Assembly (NCBI GenBank): GCA_026984795.1 | Contig: JALSRK010000026.1 | Span: forward strand, 1 to 64,000 | Source: Solibacteraceae bacterium | Lineage (GTDB): Bacteria; Acidobacteriota; Terriglobia; Bryobacterales; Bryobacteraceae | Direction: 5' to 3' | DNA length: 64,000 nucleotides | Shown: positions 1-8,674 of the stretch, piece by piece | Position numbering within the stretch: the stretch's first letter is position 1 | Layout: each line of letters begins with the position of its first letter | The notes under the pieces: model-generated | Database searches by the model: none | What the model was told of the DNA's origin: nothing | The model's input: the letters and a program-made list of their open reading frames with translations, nothing else | Translations under genes and position numbers: made by a program

Positions 1-357
1 CGGGCCGACGGCACGATCCCGGAGGTGATGGCCCGGCGGCTCCGCGACGCCGGCGCCTGGCTGAAGGTGAACGGCGAGGCGATCTACGCGACGCGCCCGT
101 GGAAGCGGTTCGAGGAGGGCGACTTCCGCTTCACCCGCAAGGGCAACGCGGTCTACGCCATCGCCCTCGAGTGGCCGGGGCCGGGCGAGACGACGCTGCG
201 CTCGCTTTCGAGCAAAGAAGCCAAGGTAAAAGAGGTCCGGCTGCTGGGGCACGCCGGCAAGCTCGAGTGGAAGCAGACGGAAACGGGACTCTCCGTAGTG
301 CTGCCGGAGAAGCCGCCGTCGCGGTTCGCGCAGGCGCTGAAGATTACGCTCGAGTAG
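1..357 (+). CDS. Alpha-L-fucosidase (GH29), C-terminal fragment
   Basis: This is the last ~118 residues of a glycoside hydrolase family 29 alpha-L-fucosidase, which releases terminal L-fucose from glycans. The frame is open from base 1, so the catalytic TIM barrel lies outside the window. What is seen is the hallmark junction of the family: a DGTIPE stretch, then [17 protein letters not shown] (about residues 18-34), followed by a beta-sandwich with repeated short strands, ending in a TAG stop. No catalytic residue can be checked. The neighbour on the other strand is a sugar isomerase-like protein, and a fucokinase/GDP-fucose pyrophosphorylase lies at 16-19 kb, so a role in fucose release is consistent. 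Identification is by family resemblance of the C-terminal motif; confidence is good although the gene is partial. Confidence 0.85.
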   Translation, partial: RADGTIPEVMARRLRDAGAWLKVNGEAIYATRPWKRFEEGDFRFTRKGNAVYAIALEWPGPGETTLRSLSSKEAKVKEVRLLGHAGKLEWKQTETGLSVVLPEKPPSRFAQALKITLE

Positions 358-388
358 CGGGACGGCGCGCCGCCCGCACCGGGAATCC

Positions 389-1309
389 TCAGGCCCCGAA
401 CACTTCGCGGACGCGCGCCAGGAACGCGGTGACTTTCTGGGCCGGGTCCCCGGGGCCCAGGGTCTCGATGGGCAGCACGCCGCGGTAGCCGGCGCGTTCG
501 ATGATCCGTTTCACACGCCCGAGATCGATCGGCTCGGCTTCACCGCCGCGCCAGACGTTCTCCTTGAGCTGCCAGGAGACGGCGTAGGGCACGAGCTTTT
601 CGATCTCCTCGTAGGGATCGCCCTGGCGCAAGCTGCCGACGTCGAGGACGACGCCGAACCACTCCGAATCGACGGTCTCGACGAGGCGGATCGTCTCGGC
701 GGCGGTCTTCAGAAAGTCGTTGTGGTTCTGGACGCCGACGATCACGCCGCGGCGGCTCCCGTACTTGGCGCATTCCTGCATCAGCGGGACCATCCACTCG
801 AGGACTTCCTCGAAGCTCCGCCCCTCCGGCACGCGGCGCCCCGAGAAGACCCGGATCACCGATGCGCCCAGCTTCCGGGCCACGTCGATCCATCGTTTGA
901 CCAGCTCGACGTCGCGGCGGCGGGCCGCGGCGTCTTCGACGGCGAAGTCGTTGCGGACGCCGGTGCCGTGGATGGCCACGCCGTTGAGGAAGCCACGCCT
1001 CTTCAGGCGGTAGACGTACTCGTCGGGCGGGGCGTCCGGGTAGCCGGGAAAGTAGTAGCCGGTAGCGTCCAGGCTGGCGATGCCGTGGCGGGCGCAGAAG
1101 TCCACCACCTCGGGCAGCGTGATCCCGCCGGCGCGCAGCGGCTGGTTGAAAGAGTAGACGTTCAGGGCGATCTTGACGCCGGAGCCGGGCAGCCGCTCTA
1201 CTTTGCCACGGGCGGCGTCCGATCTCACCGCTCCGGCCCCGGCGGCCGCGGCGGCCCCCAGGGAGCCCAGGATCCACCGGCGGCGGTTCAGCAGGTCGTC
1301 GTTGCGCAT
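389..1309 (-). CDS. Tat-exported sugar phosphate isomerase/epimerase-like protein (TIM barrel)
   Basis: A 306-residue xylose-isomerase-like/AP-endonuclease-2 type TIM-barrel protein. Such proteins bind divalent metal and isomerise or epimerise sugars, but the substrate here is unknown. The start at 1309 (ATG) was chosen over a longer open frame because it opens with NRRRWILG followed by an Ala/Gly-rich stretch, a typical twin-arginine signal. Barrel motifs visible are VGVQNHND and VVLDVGS, which carry likely metal ligands, and PIETLGPGD near the C-terminus. The upstream region is shared divergently with the small membrane protein at 1427. Family members in this phylum often sit with Gfo/Idh/MocA oxidoreductases and glycoside hydrolases, as here. 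Export of a sugar isomerase is unusual outside Acidobacteria and Planctomycetes. Confidence 0.8.
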   Translation of the reverse strand: MRNDDLLNRRRWILGSLGAAAAAGAGAVRSDAARGKVERLPGSGVKIALNVYSFNQPLRAGGITLPEVVDFCARHGIASLDATGYYFPGYPDAPPDEYVYRLKRRGFLNGVAIHGTGVRNDFAVEDAAARRRDVELVKRWIDVARKLGASVIRVFSGRRVPEGRSFEEVLEWMVPLMQECAKYGSRRGVIVGVQNHNDFLKTAAETIRLVETVDSEWFGVVLDVGSLRQGDPYEEIEKLVPYAVSWQLKENVWRGGEAEPIDLGRVKRIIERAGYRGVLPIETLGPGDPAQKVTAFLARVREVFGA

Positions 1310-1364
1310 CTTCTCTTCAGCTTCGCAGATCGCGGGGCGGAGAAAAAAATCCCGGCGAACTCTG

Positions 1365-1392
1365 TTGTCCGGCTCGACCGCTGGCATATAAT
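1365..1392 (+). promoter_or_regulatory. Sigma70-like promoter for the 1427 gene
   Basis: A perfect -10 hexamer TATAAT lies at 1387-1392 and a partial -35 TTGTCC (four of six) at 1365-1370, separated by 16 bp. Transcription would begin near 1399, giving a ~28-nt leader that contains a strong Shine-Dalgarno AAGGAGGA (1413-1420) before the ATG at 1427. Confidence 0.55.
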
Positions 1393-1426
1393 GCGCGGCG
1401 GGACCCGTCCCCAAGGAGGAGCCGTT

Positions 1427-1843
1427 ATGACCACATCGTTCCCGCCGCTTTCTTTGCTGCTGCAGCAAGAAGGGCCTGGGGCTGTAGAAACCGTTTCGTT
1501 GCTGATCTGGATCGTCGTGGCCGTCGTTCTGGTGGCGGCCTACTGGAGAATCTTCACCAAGGCGGGGCAGCCGGGATGGGGTGTGCTGATCCCCATCTAC
1601 AACGCCTACCTGATCTTGAAGATCGCCGGGCGGCCCGGCTGGTGGCTGCTGCTGATGTTGATCCCGCTGGTGAACGTCATCGTCTGGGCCATCGTCTGCA
1701 TCGACGTGGCCAAGGCGTTCGGCAAGGACGCCGTCTTCGGTCTCCTGCTGCTGTTCCTGCTCAGTCCGATCGGCGTGTTGATCCTCGGCTTCGGCAGCGC
1801 GGCCTACCAGGGCCCGGCGCGGGCTGGAGCGGCAGCCACCTAG
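1427..1843 (+). CDS. Small multi-pass membrane protein (DUF5684-like)
   Basis: A 138-residue integral membrane protein. The ATG at 1427 is set by an excellent Shine-Dalgarno AAGGAGGA ending six bases upstream; the longer open frame upstream is antisense shadow. After a short N-terminus there are about four hydrophobic segments: roughly residues 22-42, 55-75, 78-98 and 103-125. Between the first two is a motif with TKAGQPGWGVLIPIYN, followed by a GRPGWW repeat, characteristic of the DUF5684 family (annotated sometimes as signal peptidase I-like). No catalytic residue is evident and the biochemical role is unknown. It stands alone on its strand, with its own promoter and a bidirectional terminator just after the stop. 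Confidence 0.75.
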   Translation: MTTSFPPLSLLLQQEGPGAVETVSLLIWIVVAVVLVAAYWRIFTKAGQPGWGVLIPIYNAYLILKIAGRPGWWLLLMLIPLVNVIVWAIVCIDVAKAFGKDAVFGLLLLFLLSPIGVLILGFGSAAYQGPARAGAAAT

Positions 1844-1858
1844 AGCTGTTCCTGGAAA

Positions 1859-1893
1859 AAGCCCGCCCGGAGCCGGGAGCTCCAGGCGGGCTT
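1859..1893. terminator. Bidirectional hairpin terminator
   Basis: A 9-bp perfect stem AAGCCCGCC / GGCGGGCTT (1859-1867 with 1885-1893) around a 17-nt loop, lying between convergent genes ending at 1843 (+) and 1919 (-). Read leftward it is followed by TTTTT, a good intrinsic terminator for the TIGR03437 gene; read rightward the T-run is short. Confidence 0.7.
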
Positions 1894-1918
1894 GTCAAAT
1901 CAAATCAAGCTCTGCAGC

Positions 1919-3643
1919 TCATTGCGGCGCTGGTGCGTGGTAGGAGACATTCTTCATCGACATATTGGTCCAGGAGACGAAGCCCGCGTCCAGCCCGTTG
2001 GCGTCGAAGCGCTTGGGGTCCATCGCAGTGAACAGCCCCAGGAAGCCTAGCGGGACGTTCTCCTGGATGGTGGAAGCAGGTAGCGAGTCGATCACCCAGG
2101 CCGGCACGTCGAACTGTCCGGCCGCGCCGTCGGCGAGGCAAAAGAACATGCCCACGACATCGTTCGGGTCGTCGATCGATGCGCCGGAAATGATCACGTT
2201 GCCGTTCGGAACGCCGGTCCAGGTGATGCGCAGCGGCTGGCCGCCGGGCACGTTGTTGATCGCGTCCCGGTTGGTCCACTGGGCCGGGTTGACAATGTCG
2301 AAGGAGGTATTGAACGGGCCGACATCGGCGCCGCCCTGGCCGTTGTCGATGGTGTACTGGCCCGGATCGAGGTACAAGCCTTGCGGCTGGCCGGGAAGCG
2401 GGAACGGGAAGTTATTGCCGAGCGGAGCGTTATAGATGCCCTTCTGCCCTTGGACCGGCATCAACTGGCGCTGGCCGTTCGGACCGTTGATGTTGATGGC
2501 CGGGCCGGCGTCCAGAGAGGTCTGCGCATGCACGGGATCGGACTGGCTCGGGTCTGAGCTAGGCGGCCCCTCCTCTCCCTCTTTCTGGGACGAGACGAAG
2601 ACGTAGCAGGAGTCCCGCGCCACGATCCCCTGGGCGGGCTGGACGGCGATCAACTGGCTGTACGTGTAGCGCTCGAAGGTCGCCGAACCATTCTCGGTGA
2701 TCAGTTCGTCGAGTCCGCCCTGACCCTGCATCGGAGCCTGGATGGCCGTGCGGCTGAGGCCGACCCAGCCTTCGGCCATGGCGCCTTTCTGTTTGGCTTC
2801 TTCAAGGACCTGGGAGGTCATGACGCCCGGCACCGAGCAGGCGCCGCCCTGCGGGTCGATGGACATCGTCACCGAGTTGCTGGGCACGCCGTTGACGATG
2901 ACCACCAGCGGAACGTAGCAGCCGGTGACATTGGGTACCACGAAGCGGATCTGGTCGATGCCGGCGCAGCAGCCGGAACGGCCGGCGTAGAGCACCTCGG
3001 CCTGCCGGCCGCCGACGATCACCTGGACATTGATCTGACCCCGCAGGTCGCCCGGCAGCGGGCCGCTGGCCTCGTCGCCGGAGACGGGGCCGAGCCCGGT
3101 ACCCCAGATGTCGTACCAGTCACCCGGGGAGCCCGAAGTGGTGAGCGTGTTGATCCAGTTCGGGTCATTGGCCGGGAGCAAGGCGTTGGTGAAGATCCCC
3201 GGTCCGCTGCCGGCCTGGTTCAGGGCGAAGATGCCGAAGGCGTTCGGCACGATGCGGAGGGGGAACGAATTGCTGGTTTGCCCGTTGTAGGTGAGCTGGA
3301 CCTCGGCGTTGCCGGCGGGAACGTTCGAGGGGATCAGGATGGTAGTCTGCCGGGTCCAGACGACGATGGGGATGGCGTCGAAGGTCTGCCCCCCGGCGGT
3401 GATCTTGGCGCTGACGCCGGCCAGGGTAGTCTGCAGGGGAAACTGGGATACCTGGACGAAGGGGTCGGGTCCCAGGTCGTTGCCGAACAGGGTTACCAGA
3501 GAGCCCTGGGCCAGCCCGCCGTTCGGCAGCGCGGGCGACAGGAAGCTCGCCGCGTTGGTCGCCCCGTTGATTTGCGGTGCAGCCAGAGCGGGAACTGTGA
3601 GCAGAAGCAGAAAAGAACACAGAATTCCACTACGGACGATCAT
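1919..3643 (-). CDS. Secreted TIGR03437-domain protein
   Basis: A 574-residue exported protein. The ATG at 3643 is preferred because a GGAGG lies six bases upstream. An N-terminal Sec signal (hydrophobic SFLLLLTVPALA) precedes a Solibacter-type TIGR03437 domain at about residues 22-250: it opens with INGATNAASF, contains GSLVTLFGNDLGPD and PNVTGCYVPL, and resembles IPT/TIG beta-sandwiches. In most family members this domain is the C-terminal ~215 residues of a larger extracellular protein; here it is N-terminal, followed by ~320 residues I do not recognise. The function is unknown; a role in extracellular assembly or surface binding is only inference. It is monocistronic, with its own promoter and terminator. 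Confidence 0.75.
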   Translation of the reverse strand: MIVRSGILCSFLLLLTVPALAAPQINGATNAASFLSPALPNGGLAQGSLVTLFGNDLGPDPFVQVSQFPLQTTLAGVSAKITAGGQTFDAIPIVVWTRQTTILIPSNVPAGNAEVQLTYNGQTSNSFPLRIVPNAFGIFALNQAGSGPGIFTNALLPANDPNWINTLTTSGSPGDWYDIWGTGLGPVSGDEASGPLPGDLRGQINVQVIVGGRQAEVLYAGRSGCCAGIDQIRFVVPNVTGCYVPLVVIVNGVPSNSVTMSIDPQGGACSVPGVMTSQVLEEAKQKGAMAEGWVGLSRTAIQAPMQGQGGLDELITENGSATFERYTYSQLIAVQPAQGIVARDSCYVFVSSQKEGEEGPPSSDPSQSDPVHAQTSLDAGPAININGPNGQRQLMPVQGQKGIYNAPLGNNFPFPLPGQPQGLYLDPGQYTIDNGQGGADVGPFNTSFDIVNPAQWTNRDAINNVPGGQPLRITWTGVPNGNVIISGASIDDPNDVVGMFFCLADGAAGQFDVPAWVIDSLPASTIQENVPLGFLGLFTAMDPKRFDANGLDAGFVSWTNMSMKNVSYHAPAPQ

Positions 3644-3731
3644 CACACTCCTCCAAAGGCAAGATCGAGGCGCCCGATACTCCTCCGGGCCGTCCGGCGG
3701 TGGTGATCGCGGCCCACAGGCACCCTACACA

Positions 3732-3762
3732 TATATAGCACAGGAAGTAGAGATTCCTTCAA
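3732..3762 (-). promoter_or_regulatory. Candidate promoter for the TIGR03437 gene
   Basis: On the minus strand TTGAAG (3762-3757) and an AT-rich TATATA (3737-3732) are separated by 19 bp, 89 bases upstream of the ATG at 3643. The stretch is strikingly AT-rich for this GC-rich genome. The spacer is longer than ideal, so this is tentative. Confidence 0.35.
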
Positions 3763-3764
3763 GA

Positions 3765-4445
3765 TCAGCCGCGGCCTTTGCGGGCCGAGTAGCGGTTCAG
3801 CAAGCTGATGAAGCGCCGGGCGGCTTCGGGGATGGCCAGCTCGCTTTCGAGGATGTCCCGGTTGCGGTAAGGCTTGCCGTACAGACGCTCGTTGACGCCC
3901 CGGTCCTCGCGGAGCGTGGCCCCGTCCAGCGCAATGCCTGCAAAGACGCCGCGCGAGCGGGACCAGGAAAGGATCTCGGCGGTGAAGAGGGCGTCGGTGC
4001 CGGCAGCCAGAGTGCGCCCGACCGGCCCGGCGGCCGCGGTAGCGTCTCCGCCGATGGTGAACCGGCTCTTGAGCAGCCGCTTCATGCCGCGCCGGTTCAT
4101 GATGAGCAATACCAGATCGGTTTCCGTCCCGCCGGCCTGCAGGCCGAAGTTGAACCCCTCGATGCGGACCGCGGCCGGGGCCGACCAGCCGATCCCACTG
4201 GCCTTCCGGCAGGAGACGAATCCGCGCCCATACTTTCCACCGAAGATAAAGGCCCCCTTCTTCGCCCCGGGAATCACGACGACGCATTCGGCGCGGTTCA
4301 GCAGCTCCTGCGGGATCGACTGCTCGGGCGCCTCCATGATCTCGTAGAAGACCTGGGCCGCCGCTTCGAGGCGTTTCTCCCATTTCGGGCGCGCCTCGAG
4401 GGCTGCCGAAGCGACGGTCACAATCAGCACGATCCGGAACCACAT
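3765..4445 (-). CDS. SYLF-domain (YSC84-like) lipid-binding protein
   Basis: A 226-residue secreted protein. After a short signal peptide (about residues 1-18) the rest matches the SYLF/YSC84 domain: the segment RAECVVVIPGAKKGAFIFGG, then the GRGFVSCR stretch, GFNFGLQAGGTETDLVLLIM, and the AAGPVGRTLAAGTDA segment are in the order seen in bacterial and eukaryotic SYLF proteins, which bind phosphoinositides or other lipids. Bacterial members are usually periplasmic and of unknown physiological role. The ATG at 4445 has an AAGGGAG Shine-Dalgarno upstream. It is separated by ~200 bp without a gene from the ABC permease. Identification is confident; function in this organism is unknown. Confidence 0.85.
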   Translation of the reverse strand: MWFRIVLIVTVASAALEARPKWEKRLEAAAQVFYEIMEAPEQSIPQELLNRAECVVVIPGAKKGAFIFGGKYGRGFVSCRKASGIGWSAPAAVRIEGFNFGLQAGGTETDLVLLIMNRRGMKRLLKSRFTIGGDATAAAGPVGRTLAAGTDALFTAEILSWSRSRGVFAGIALDGATLREDRGVNERLYGKPYRNRDILESELAIPEAARRFISLLNRYSARKGRG

Positions 4446-4657
4446 GGGGCCGAACTCCCTTCGTTTTCAGTCTCGCACGGCCCGGCGCGGATTACCGCAG
4501 CCGGCCCCGCCGCCGGCCGGCGGCCCACCTGAGCCGGGCATCCAGACGCGGGGGAAGGCCGGATGGGCTCGAGGAGACCTCACCCGGCAACGGGACGGTG
4601 AAGGTTCTATGTGTGGAAACGGGTCCAGACCCCGGCTTGCCCGATTTCCGGTGGCAC

Positions 4658-5806
4658 TCATTGGAACCGGAAGCTGCGGGCGGCGAGCCAGCCGGCGACG
4701 ACGGCGGAAAGCCCGAGAGCAGCGATGTGCGGCAGTACGGCCGCCGGCGGCGCGCCGAAGCTCATGAGCTGGTGTAGCGCGTCCATGGCCCAGCCGGTCG
4801 GCAACGCCATGGCCAGCCGCTGCGCCCAGAGCGGCGTGATCTCGATGGGCCACCAGCAGCCGCCGAGCGCCGCCAGCAGGTTCGCCAGGATGACGCCCAG
4901 GGCGATGGCCTGGCCCTCGGACCGGACGAGATTGCCGTAGAGGACGCCCGCCGAGGCGGCGAAGGCGGCGTAGACCGCCAGCAGCGCCAGGACGGCCAGC
5001 CGGTGGGGACCCCAATCGACGCCGAAGACGAGCGCGCCGAGCACGACGGCCCAGGCGATCTGGACCGCCCCGAGGACGAAGCGCGCTCCCCACTTGCCCA
5101 GCACCACGGCCCCTCGCGGCATCGGGGCCGACGCCAGCCGCCGCAGGATGCCGTGCCGGCGCTCCAAGAACAGGGTGACGCCGCCGGTGATGAGCAACAC
5201 CAGCAGGGTGGTCATCACCATGGTGCCGGGCACGGCCTGTTGGAAGCCGGAGGGGATGCGCTGGAGATAGCCCGCCCGGCGGACTTCGAGCGAAAGCGTG
5301 CCGGGGCCGTCTTCGAGCCTCTTCAGGACCGTCTCGGGCGGCTCGCCGAGGCGCTCGGCGACCACCAGCCCGGCCAAGGCCGAATAGAGGGCGCGGCGGA
5401 TGCGGAACTCATCGAACTGCGCCTCCTCCTTGTCGCCATAGGTGAACTGCACCTTGGCCTGCTCGCCGGACAGCACGGTCTCGGTGAAGCGCTCCGGGAA
5501 GACGAGGCGGCGGGAGAAGTTCTGCGCCTCTTCTCCGGAGACCCGCTCGACGGAGAAGCCGCAGCGCTCGAGTTGGGCGAGCACGTGTCCGGCGAGGTAG
5601 CCGGCGGATTCAGGAACGACGGCGGCGAGGCGGTCCTTGGACAAAGAGTCCCCGGCGCCGCCGAAGCCGCCGGTGATGGTGCCGATGAAATAGAAGAAAA
5701 CGATGGGCATGGCGAAGGCCCAGAACCAGACGACGCGCATGCGCAGGAAATGCCAGGCGTCCTTCCGCGCCAGAACCCAGCCCATCTTGAACGTTTCCCG
5801 CCACAT
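4658..5806 (-). CDS. ABC-2 type exporter permease (distal)
   Basis: A 382-residue ABC-2 family permease, one half of an exporter membrane channel. A first transmembrane segment at about residues 28-50 is followed by a ~170-residue extracytoplasmic domain and then five or six hydrophobic segments in the C-terminal half, the usual topology of NatB/YhgE-like permeases. The ATG at 5806 (or the GTG at 5809) sits 7 bases or fewer after the stop of the upstream permease, with GAGGT inside that gene, so translation is coupled. It is the last gene of the leftward cluster. The substrate is not evident; this class exports drugs, sodium, polyketides or lipids. Confidence 0.85.
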   Translation of the reverse strand: MWRETFKMGWVLARKDAWHFLRMRVVWFWAFAMPIVFFYFIGTITGGFGGAGDSLSKDRLAAVVPESAGYLAGHVLAQLERCGFSVERVSGEEAQNFSRRLVFPERFTETVLSGEQAKVQFTYGDKEEAQFDEFRIRRALYSALAGLVVAERLGEPPETVLKRLEDGPGTLSLEVRRAGYLQRIPSGFQQAVPGTMVMTTLLVLLITGGVTLFLERRHGILRRLASAPMPRGAVVLGKWGARFVLGAVQIAWAVVLGALVFGVDWGPHRLAVLALLAVYAAFAASAGVLYGNLVRSEGQAIALGVILANLLAALGGCWWPIEITPLWAQRLAMALPTGWAMDALHQLMSFGAPPAAVLPHIAALGLSAVVAGWLAARSFRFQ

Positions 5807-5812
5807 CACCGT

Positions 5813-7024
5813 TCACCTCAGGAAGGCGCGCCGCAGTCGCCGGACGCAGATCCACCAGCAGACCAGGCCCACGCCCAGGACGAGGGCGAAGGCGCGCAGC
5901 GCCGCCATAGGATCGCCGCCGCCGGAGAGCAGCCGCCGCAGCTCGAGCAAGGCCCAACCGTTGGGCGTCCACATGCCGATCCCGGCCATCCAGGCGGGCA
6001 TCAGCTCGAAGGGAAAGAAGCTGCCGCCGACGAGAGCCAGCAGCATCACCGCGAGGTTGTTGCCGATGGCCGCGGAGCGGTAGCTGGAGGCGTGCACCTG
6101 CAAGAGCATGGAGAGCAGGTAGAGAGCGCCGCCGCTGAAGCCGATCCAGACGACGGCCAGTACAGGCCGGCGCGCGTCCAGGCCCAGCAACGCCGCGCCC
6201 CCCACCACTCCCGCCGCGCCCAGGGCGAGGAAGACGGCGACGGCGGCGGCGAGCTTGCCGCCGAGCAGAGCCGTGACGGACCCGGGAGACGAAGCGGCCC
6301 GGGGCAAGGTCCCCATCTGCTTCTCGCGCCAGATGTCGTAGCTCATGCCGCCGGCGGCGAGCAGCACGGCCATGTAGAGCAGGCCGGGGAAGAACAGGGC
6401 GCCCCAGTCGGTGGACTCGTCTTCGCCGGCGGAGGTCTCGACGTCGATCAGCGGGGGATCGAAGTATTTCGCCGCCTGGCGCACGGTGTGGTTGACGGCG
6501 ACGGCCATGGCGGCGACTTGCGCGTCGGAGGGGGCTTCCCCCCGGGGCAGACTCTCCAGGTCTTCGCCGAAGGCTTCCTGAAAGTAGCCGGCGGCGTCGA
6601 GCATGGCCGCGGTGGCCTCGACGACGATACGCGGCACGATCGACTGCGCGGGGTTGGTGACGATCTCGACCCTGGCCGGCGCGCGGTCGAGGAAGCTCTT
6701 GCCGAAACCTTCCGGGATGATCACCAGGGCGGCGGCCTCGCCGCGGTCCATCCGGCGGCGGCCCTCCTCGGCGGTGACGGCTTCGACGGCGAGCATCTCG
6801 GCCATCGGGCCCTGCGAGTAGGCTCCCGCCAGCATGCGGCTGAAGAAGGAGTCGTCCTGGTCGGCGACGAGGACGCGGCCGTGGGGGGTGGGCGATCCGC
6901 GCCCGAAGAGAAGAAACAGCAGGACGGCCAGAACGACGGGGATGCCGATCCAGGCCGCCAGACCGAGCGGGTCGCGGCGGTAGCGGCGCAGCTCCTTTCT
7001 CAGGCTCACCAGCAGCGCGCCCAT
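5813..7024 (-). CDS. ABC-2 type exporter permease (proximal)
   Basis: A 403-residue ABC-2 permease with the same plan as its downstream neighbour: one N-terminal transmembrane segment (about residues 22-40, LAAWIGIPVVLAVLLFLLFG), a large extracytoplasmic domain with several conserved acidic stretches, then a cluster of five hydrophobic segments from about residue 200. Two distinct permeases with one ATPase imply a heterodimeric channel. The start at 7024 lies 3 bp after the ATPase stop. The extracytoplasmic loop begins with a VLVADQDDSFFSRML-like segment common to NatB/LinL-type permeases. Substrate unknown. Confidence 0.85.
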   Translation of the reverse strand: MGALLVSLRKELRRYRRDPLGLAAWIGIPVVLAVLLFLLFGRGSPTPHGRVLVADQDDSFFSRMLAGAYSQGPMAEMLAVEAVTAEEGRRRMDRGEAAALVIIPEGFGKSFLDRAPARVEIVTNPAQSIVPRIVVEATAAMLDAAGYFQEAFGEDLESLPRGEAPSDAQVAAMAVAVNHTVRQAAKYFDPPLIDVETSAGEDESTDWGALFFPGLLYMAVLLAAGGMSYDIWREKQMGTLPRAASSPGSVTALLGGKLAAAVAVFLALGAAGVVGGAALLGLDARRPVLAVVWIGFSGGALYLLSMLLQVHASSYRSAAIGNNLAVMLLALVGGSFFPFELMPAWMAGIGMWTPNGWALLELRRLLSGGGDPMAALRAFALVLGVGLVCWWICVRRLRRAFLR

Positions 7025-7027
7025 CGG

Positions 7028-7969
7028 CTATTCCCGCAACTCCTTTCCGGTGAGCTTGATGAAGAGGCTCTCGAGGCTGGGCTGGGTGAGGGTGACGTCG
7101 CGGATCTCCATGCCGCTCTCCGCCAGCGCCGAGAGCAGGCCGGGCAGCCGGCGGGGAGCGTCGCTGACGGCGCACAGCAAGACGGATTCCTCAGCCTGGA
7201 CGACTTCGACGCCGCCGTTCTCCGCCAGCAGGCGCCGGGCGGCGGCGGGAGCGAAGCGGCCCGTGAGGCGGAGCATGTCGCGCTCGCCCAGCATGGCGCG
7301 CAACTCGGCCAGGGTACCCTGGGCGATGATGCGGCCGTGGTCCATGACGCCGATGCGGTCGCACAGCGTCTCGGCTTCCTCCATGTAATGGGTGGTATAG
7401 AGGACGCACGCTCCGGCGCGGGCCTGTTCGCGGATGACCTCCAGCAGGCGGACGCGGCTCTGAGGATCGACGCCGACGGTGGGCTCGTCGAGCAGCAGGA
7501 CCCTCGGCTCGTGCACGAGGCCGCAGGCGAGGTTGAGCCGGCGCTTCATGCCGCCACTGAAGCCCTTGACCGGCTCAGTGGCCCGCTCGGCCAGCCCGGT
7601 GAGTTCGAGAACCTCCCGACTCCGCTCCTTCAGCTCGCGGCCCCGCAGCCCGTAGAGGCCGCCCCAGTACTCCAGGTTCTCGACGGCGGAAAGCTCCTCG
7701 TAGAGGGCGATCTCCTGCGGGACGATGCCCAGGGAGCGCCTCGCCTCGAAGCCGTCCGCGCCCACGTCGTGGCCGTTGACGCGCACGCTGCCGGCGTCAG
7801 GCCGCAGCAAGCCGGAGATGCAACCGATGGTGGTGGTCTTGCCGGCGCCGTTGGGTCCGAGCAAGCCGAAGATCTCGCCGGCGCGGACTTCGAAGGAGGC
7901 GTTCTCGACGGCGACGAGGGCGCCGTAGAGTTTGCGGAGGCGTTCGACCTGGATCATGGGCGTGCTCAT
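7028..7969 (-). CDS. ABC transporter ATP-binding protein (exporter)
   Basis: A 313-residue nucleotide-binding subunit for the two downstream permeases. All catalytic motifs are intact: Walker A GPNGAGKTT at residues 38-46, Q-loop VPQE at 83-86, signature FSGGM at 137-141, Walker B VLLLDEP at 157-163 and a switch histidine in TTHYMEEAETLC (about 194-205). The ~80-residue C-terminal extension is typical of the CcmA/DrrA/NatA exporter group. It follows tsaB by 33 bp and precedes the first permease by 3 bp, so ATPase and permeases form one unit. DrrA-like proteins drive export of hydrophobic compounds; the substrate here cannot be told from sequence. Confidence 0.92.
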   Translation of the reverse strand: MSTPMIQVERLRKLYGALVAVENASFEVRAGEIFGLLGPNGAGKTTTIGCISGLLRPDAGSVRVNGHDVGADGFEARRSLGIVPQEIALYEELSAVENLEYWGGLYGLRGRELKERSREVLELTGLAERATEPVKGFSGGMKRRLNLACGLVHEPRVLLLDEPTVGVDPQSRVRLLEVIREQARAGACVLYTTHYMEEAETLCDRIGVMDHGRIIAQGTLAELRAMLGERDMLRLTGRFAPAAARRLLAENGGVEVVQAEESVLLCAVSDAPRRLPGLLSALAESGMEIRDVTLTQPSLESLFIKLTGKELRE

Positions 7970-8002
7970 CAGAGTGTCAGCGGCGGCGCGCCGGGCACAG
8001 TC

Positions 8003-8674
8003 TCATCGGTCCTTCCATTTCAGCTCGGCATCGGTGCGGCGGACGTAGTTGGCGTCCAGGGCGGCCGGATCTCCCGCCTCCCCCGCAGCCAGGCGGCGGG
8101 CGGCGATACGGGCCACGGCTCCAGCCAGAGCCCGGGGCGCGCGGACGACGGGCGCGCCGGCGAAGCGTGTTCCGGCCAGCGCCGGCTCGAAAGCTTCCGG
8201 ATTCGTGGAGACGAACTGCAAACGATCCTCAGGAAGGGTTACGAGCCAGTCCTGGAATTTGTTCACCACTTCCGGGGAAACGAGTTCCAGTTGCACGTCG
8301 TAGACGGCGCCGTAGATCTCGCCCCGGCGGGCGTCGAGCACCACGGCGCGCAGCGGCGCCGATCCGAAGGAGGCGACCGCCTGCAGGTTCGAGACGCCCA
8401 GGGCTCTCTTGGCCAGCGCTTCGGCCAGCCCTTTGACAGCGGCCAGGCCCACGCGGACGCCGGTGAACGAACCCGGGCCCGCGGCGGCGGCGAAACAGTC
8501 GATCTCACTAATGCGCCAACCGTGAGCAGCCAGCAGGCGCTCCAGGTGGCCGAACAGGACGTGGGCGAAACCGTCGGGCGAGTGAAGGGGAAGCTCCGCG
8601 ACGACCCTCTCGTCCTCGGCCAGGGCGAGGCTGCCGAACTCGCCGGTGGTGTCGAGGCTGAGAATCCGGGCCAT
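8003..8674 (-). CDS. tsaB: tRNA threonylcarbamoyladenosine biosynthesis protein TsaB
   Basis: A 223-residue TsaB, the partner that scaffolds TsaD and TsaE in making the t6A37 modification of ANN-decoding tRNAs. The start at 8674 gives the family's N-terminus ARILSLDTT; the longer open frame is not needed. Diagnostic motifs are AAAGPGSFTGVRVGLAAVKG (about residues 59-78) and LDARRGEIYGAVY (about 105-117). It lacks the metal-binding histidines of TsaD, as expected. Its ATG overlaps the stop of the upstream DUF4038 gene by one base (TGATG), so the two are translationally coupled even though their functions look unrelated. No tsaD or tsaE is in the window. Confidence 0.93.
   Translation of the reverse strand: MARILSLDTTGEFGSLALAEDERVVAELPLHSPDGFAHVLFGHLERLLAAHGWRISEIDCFAAAAGPGSFTGVRVGLAAVKGLAEALAKRALGVSNLQAVASFGSAPLRAVVLDARRGEIYGAVYDVQLELVSPEVVNKFQDWLVTLPEDRLQFVSTNPEAFEPALAGTRFAGAPVVRAPRALAGAVARIAARRLAAGEAGDPAALDANYVRRTDAELKWKDR

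Noticed and set aside
4446-4657. Gene-free gap with GCCGGC-rich inverted repeats between the SYLF and permease genes
   Set aside because: Short, imperfect stems (GAGCC..GGCTC type) and no open frame with a ribosome binding site; treated as ordinary intergenic sequence.
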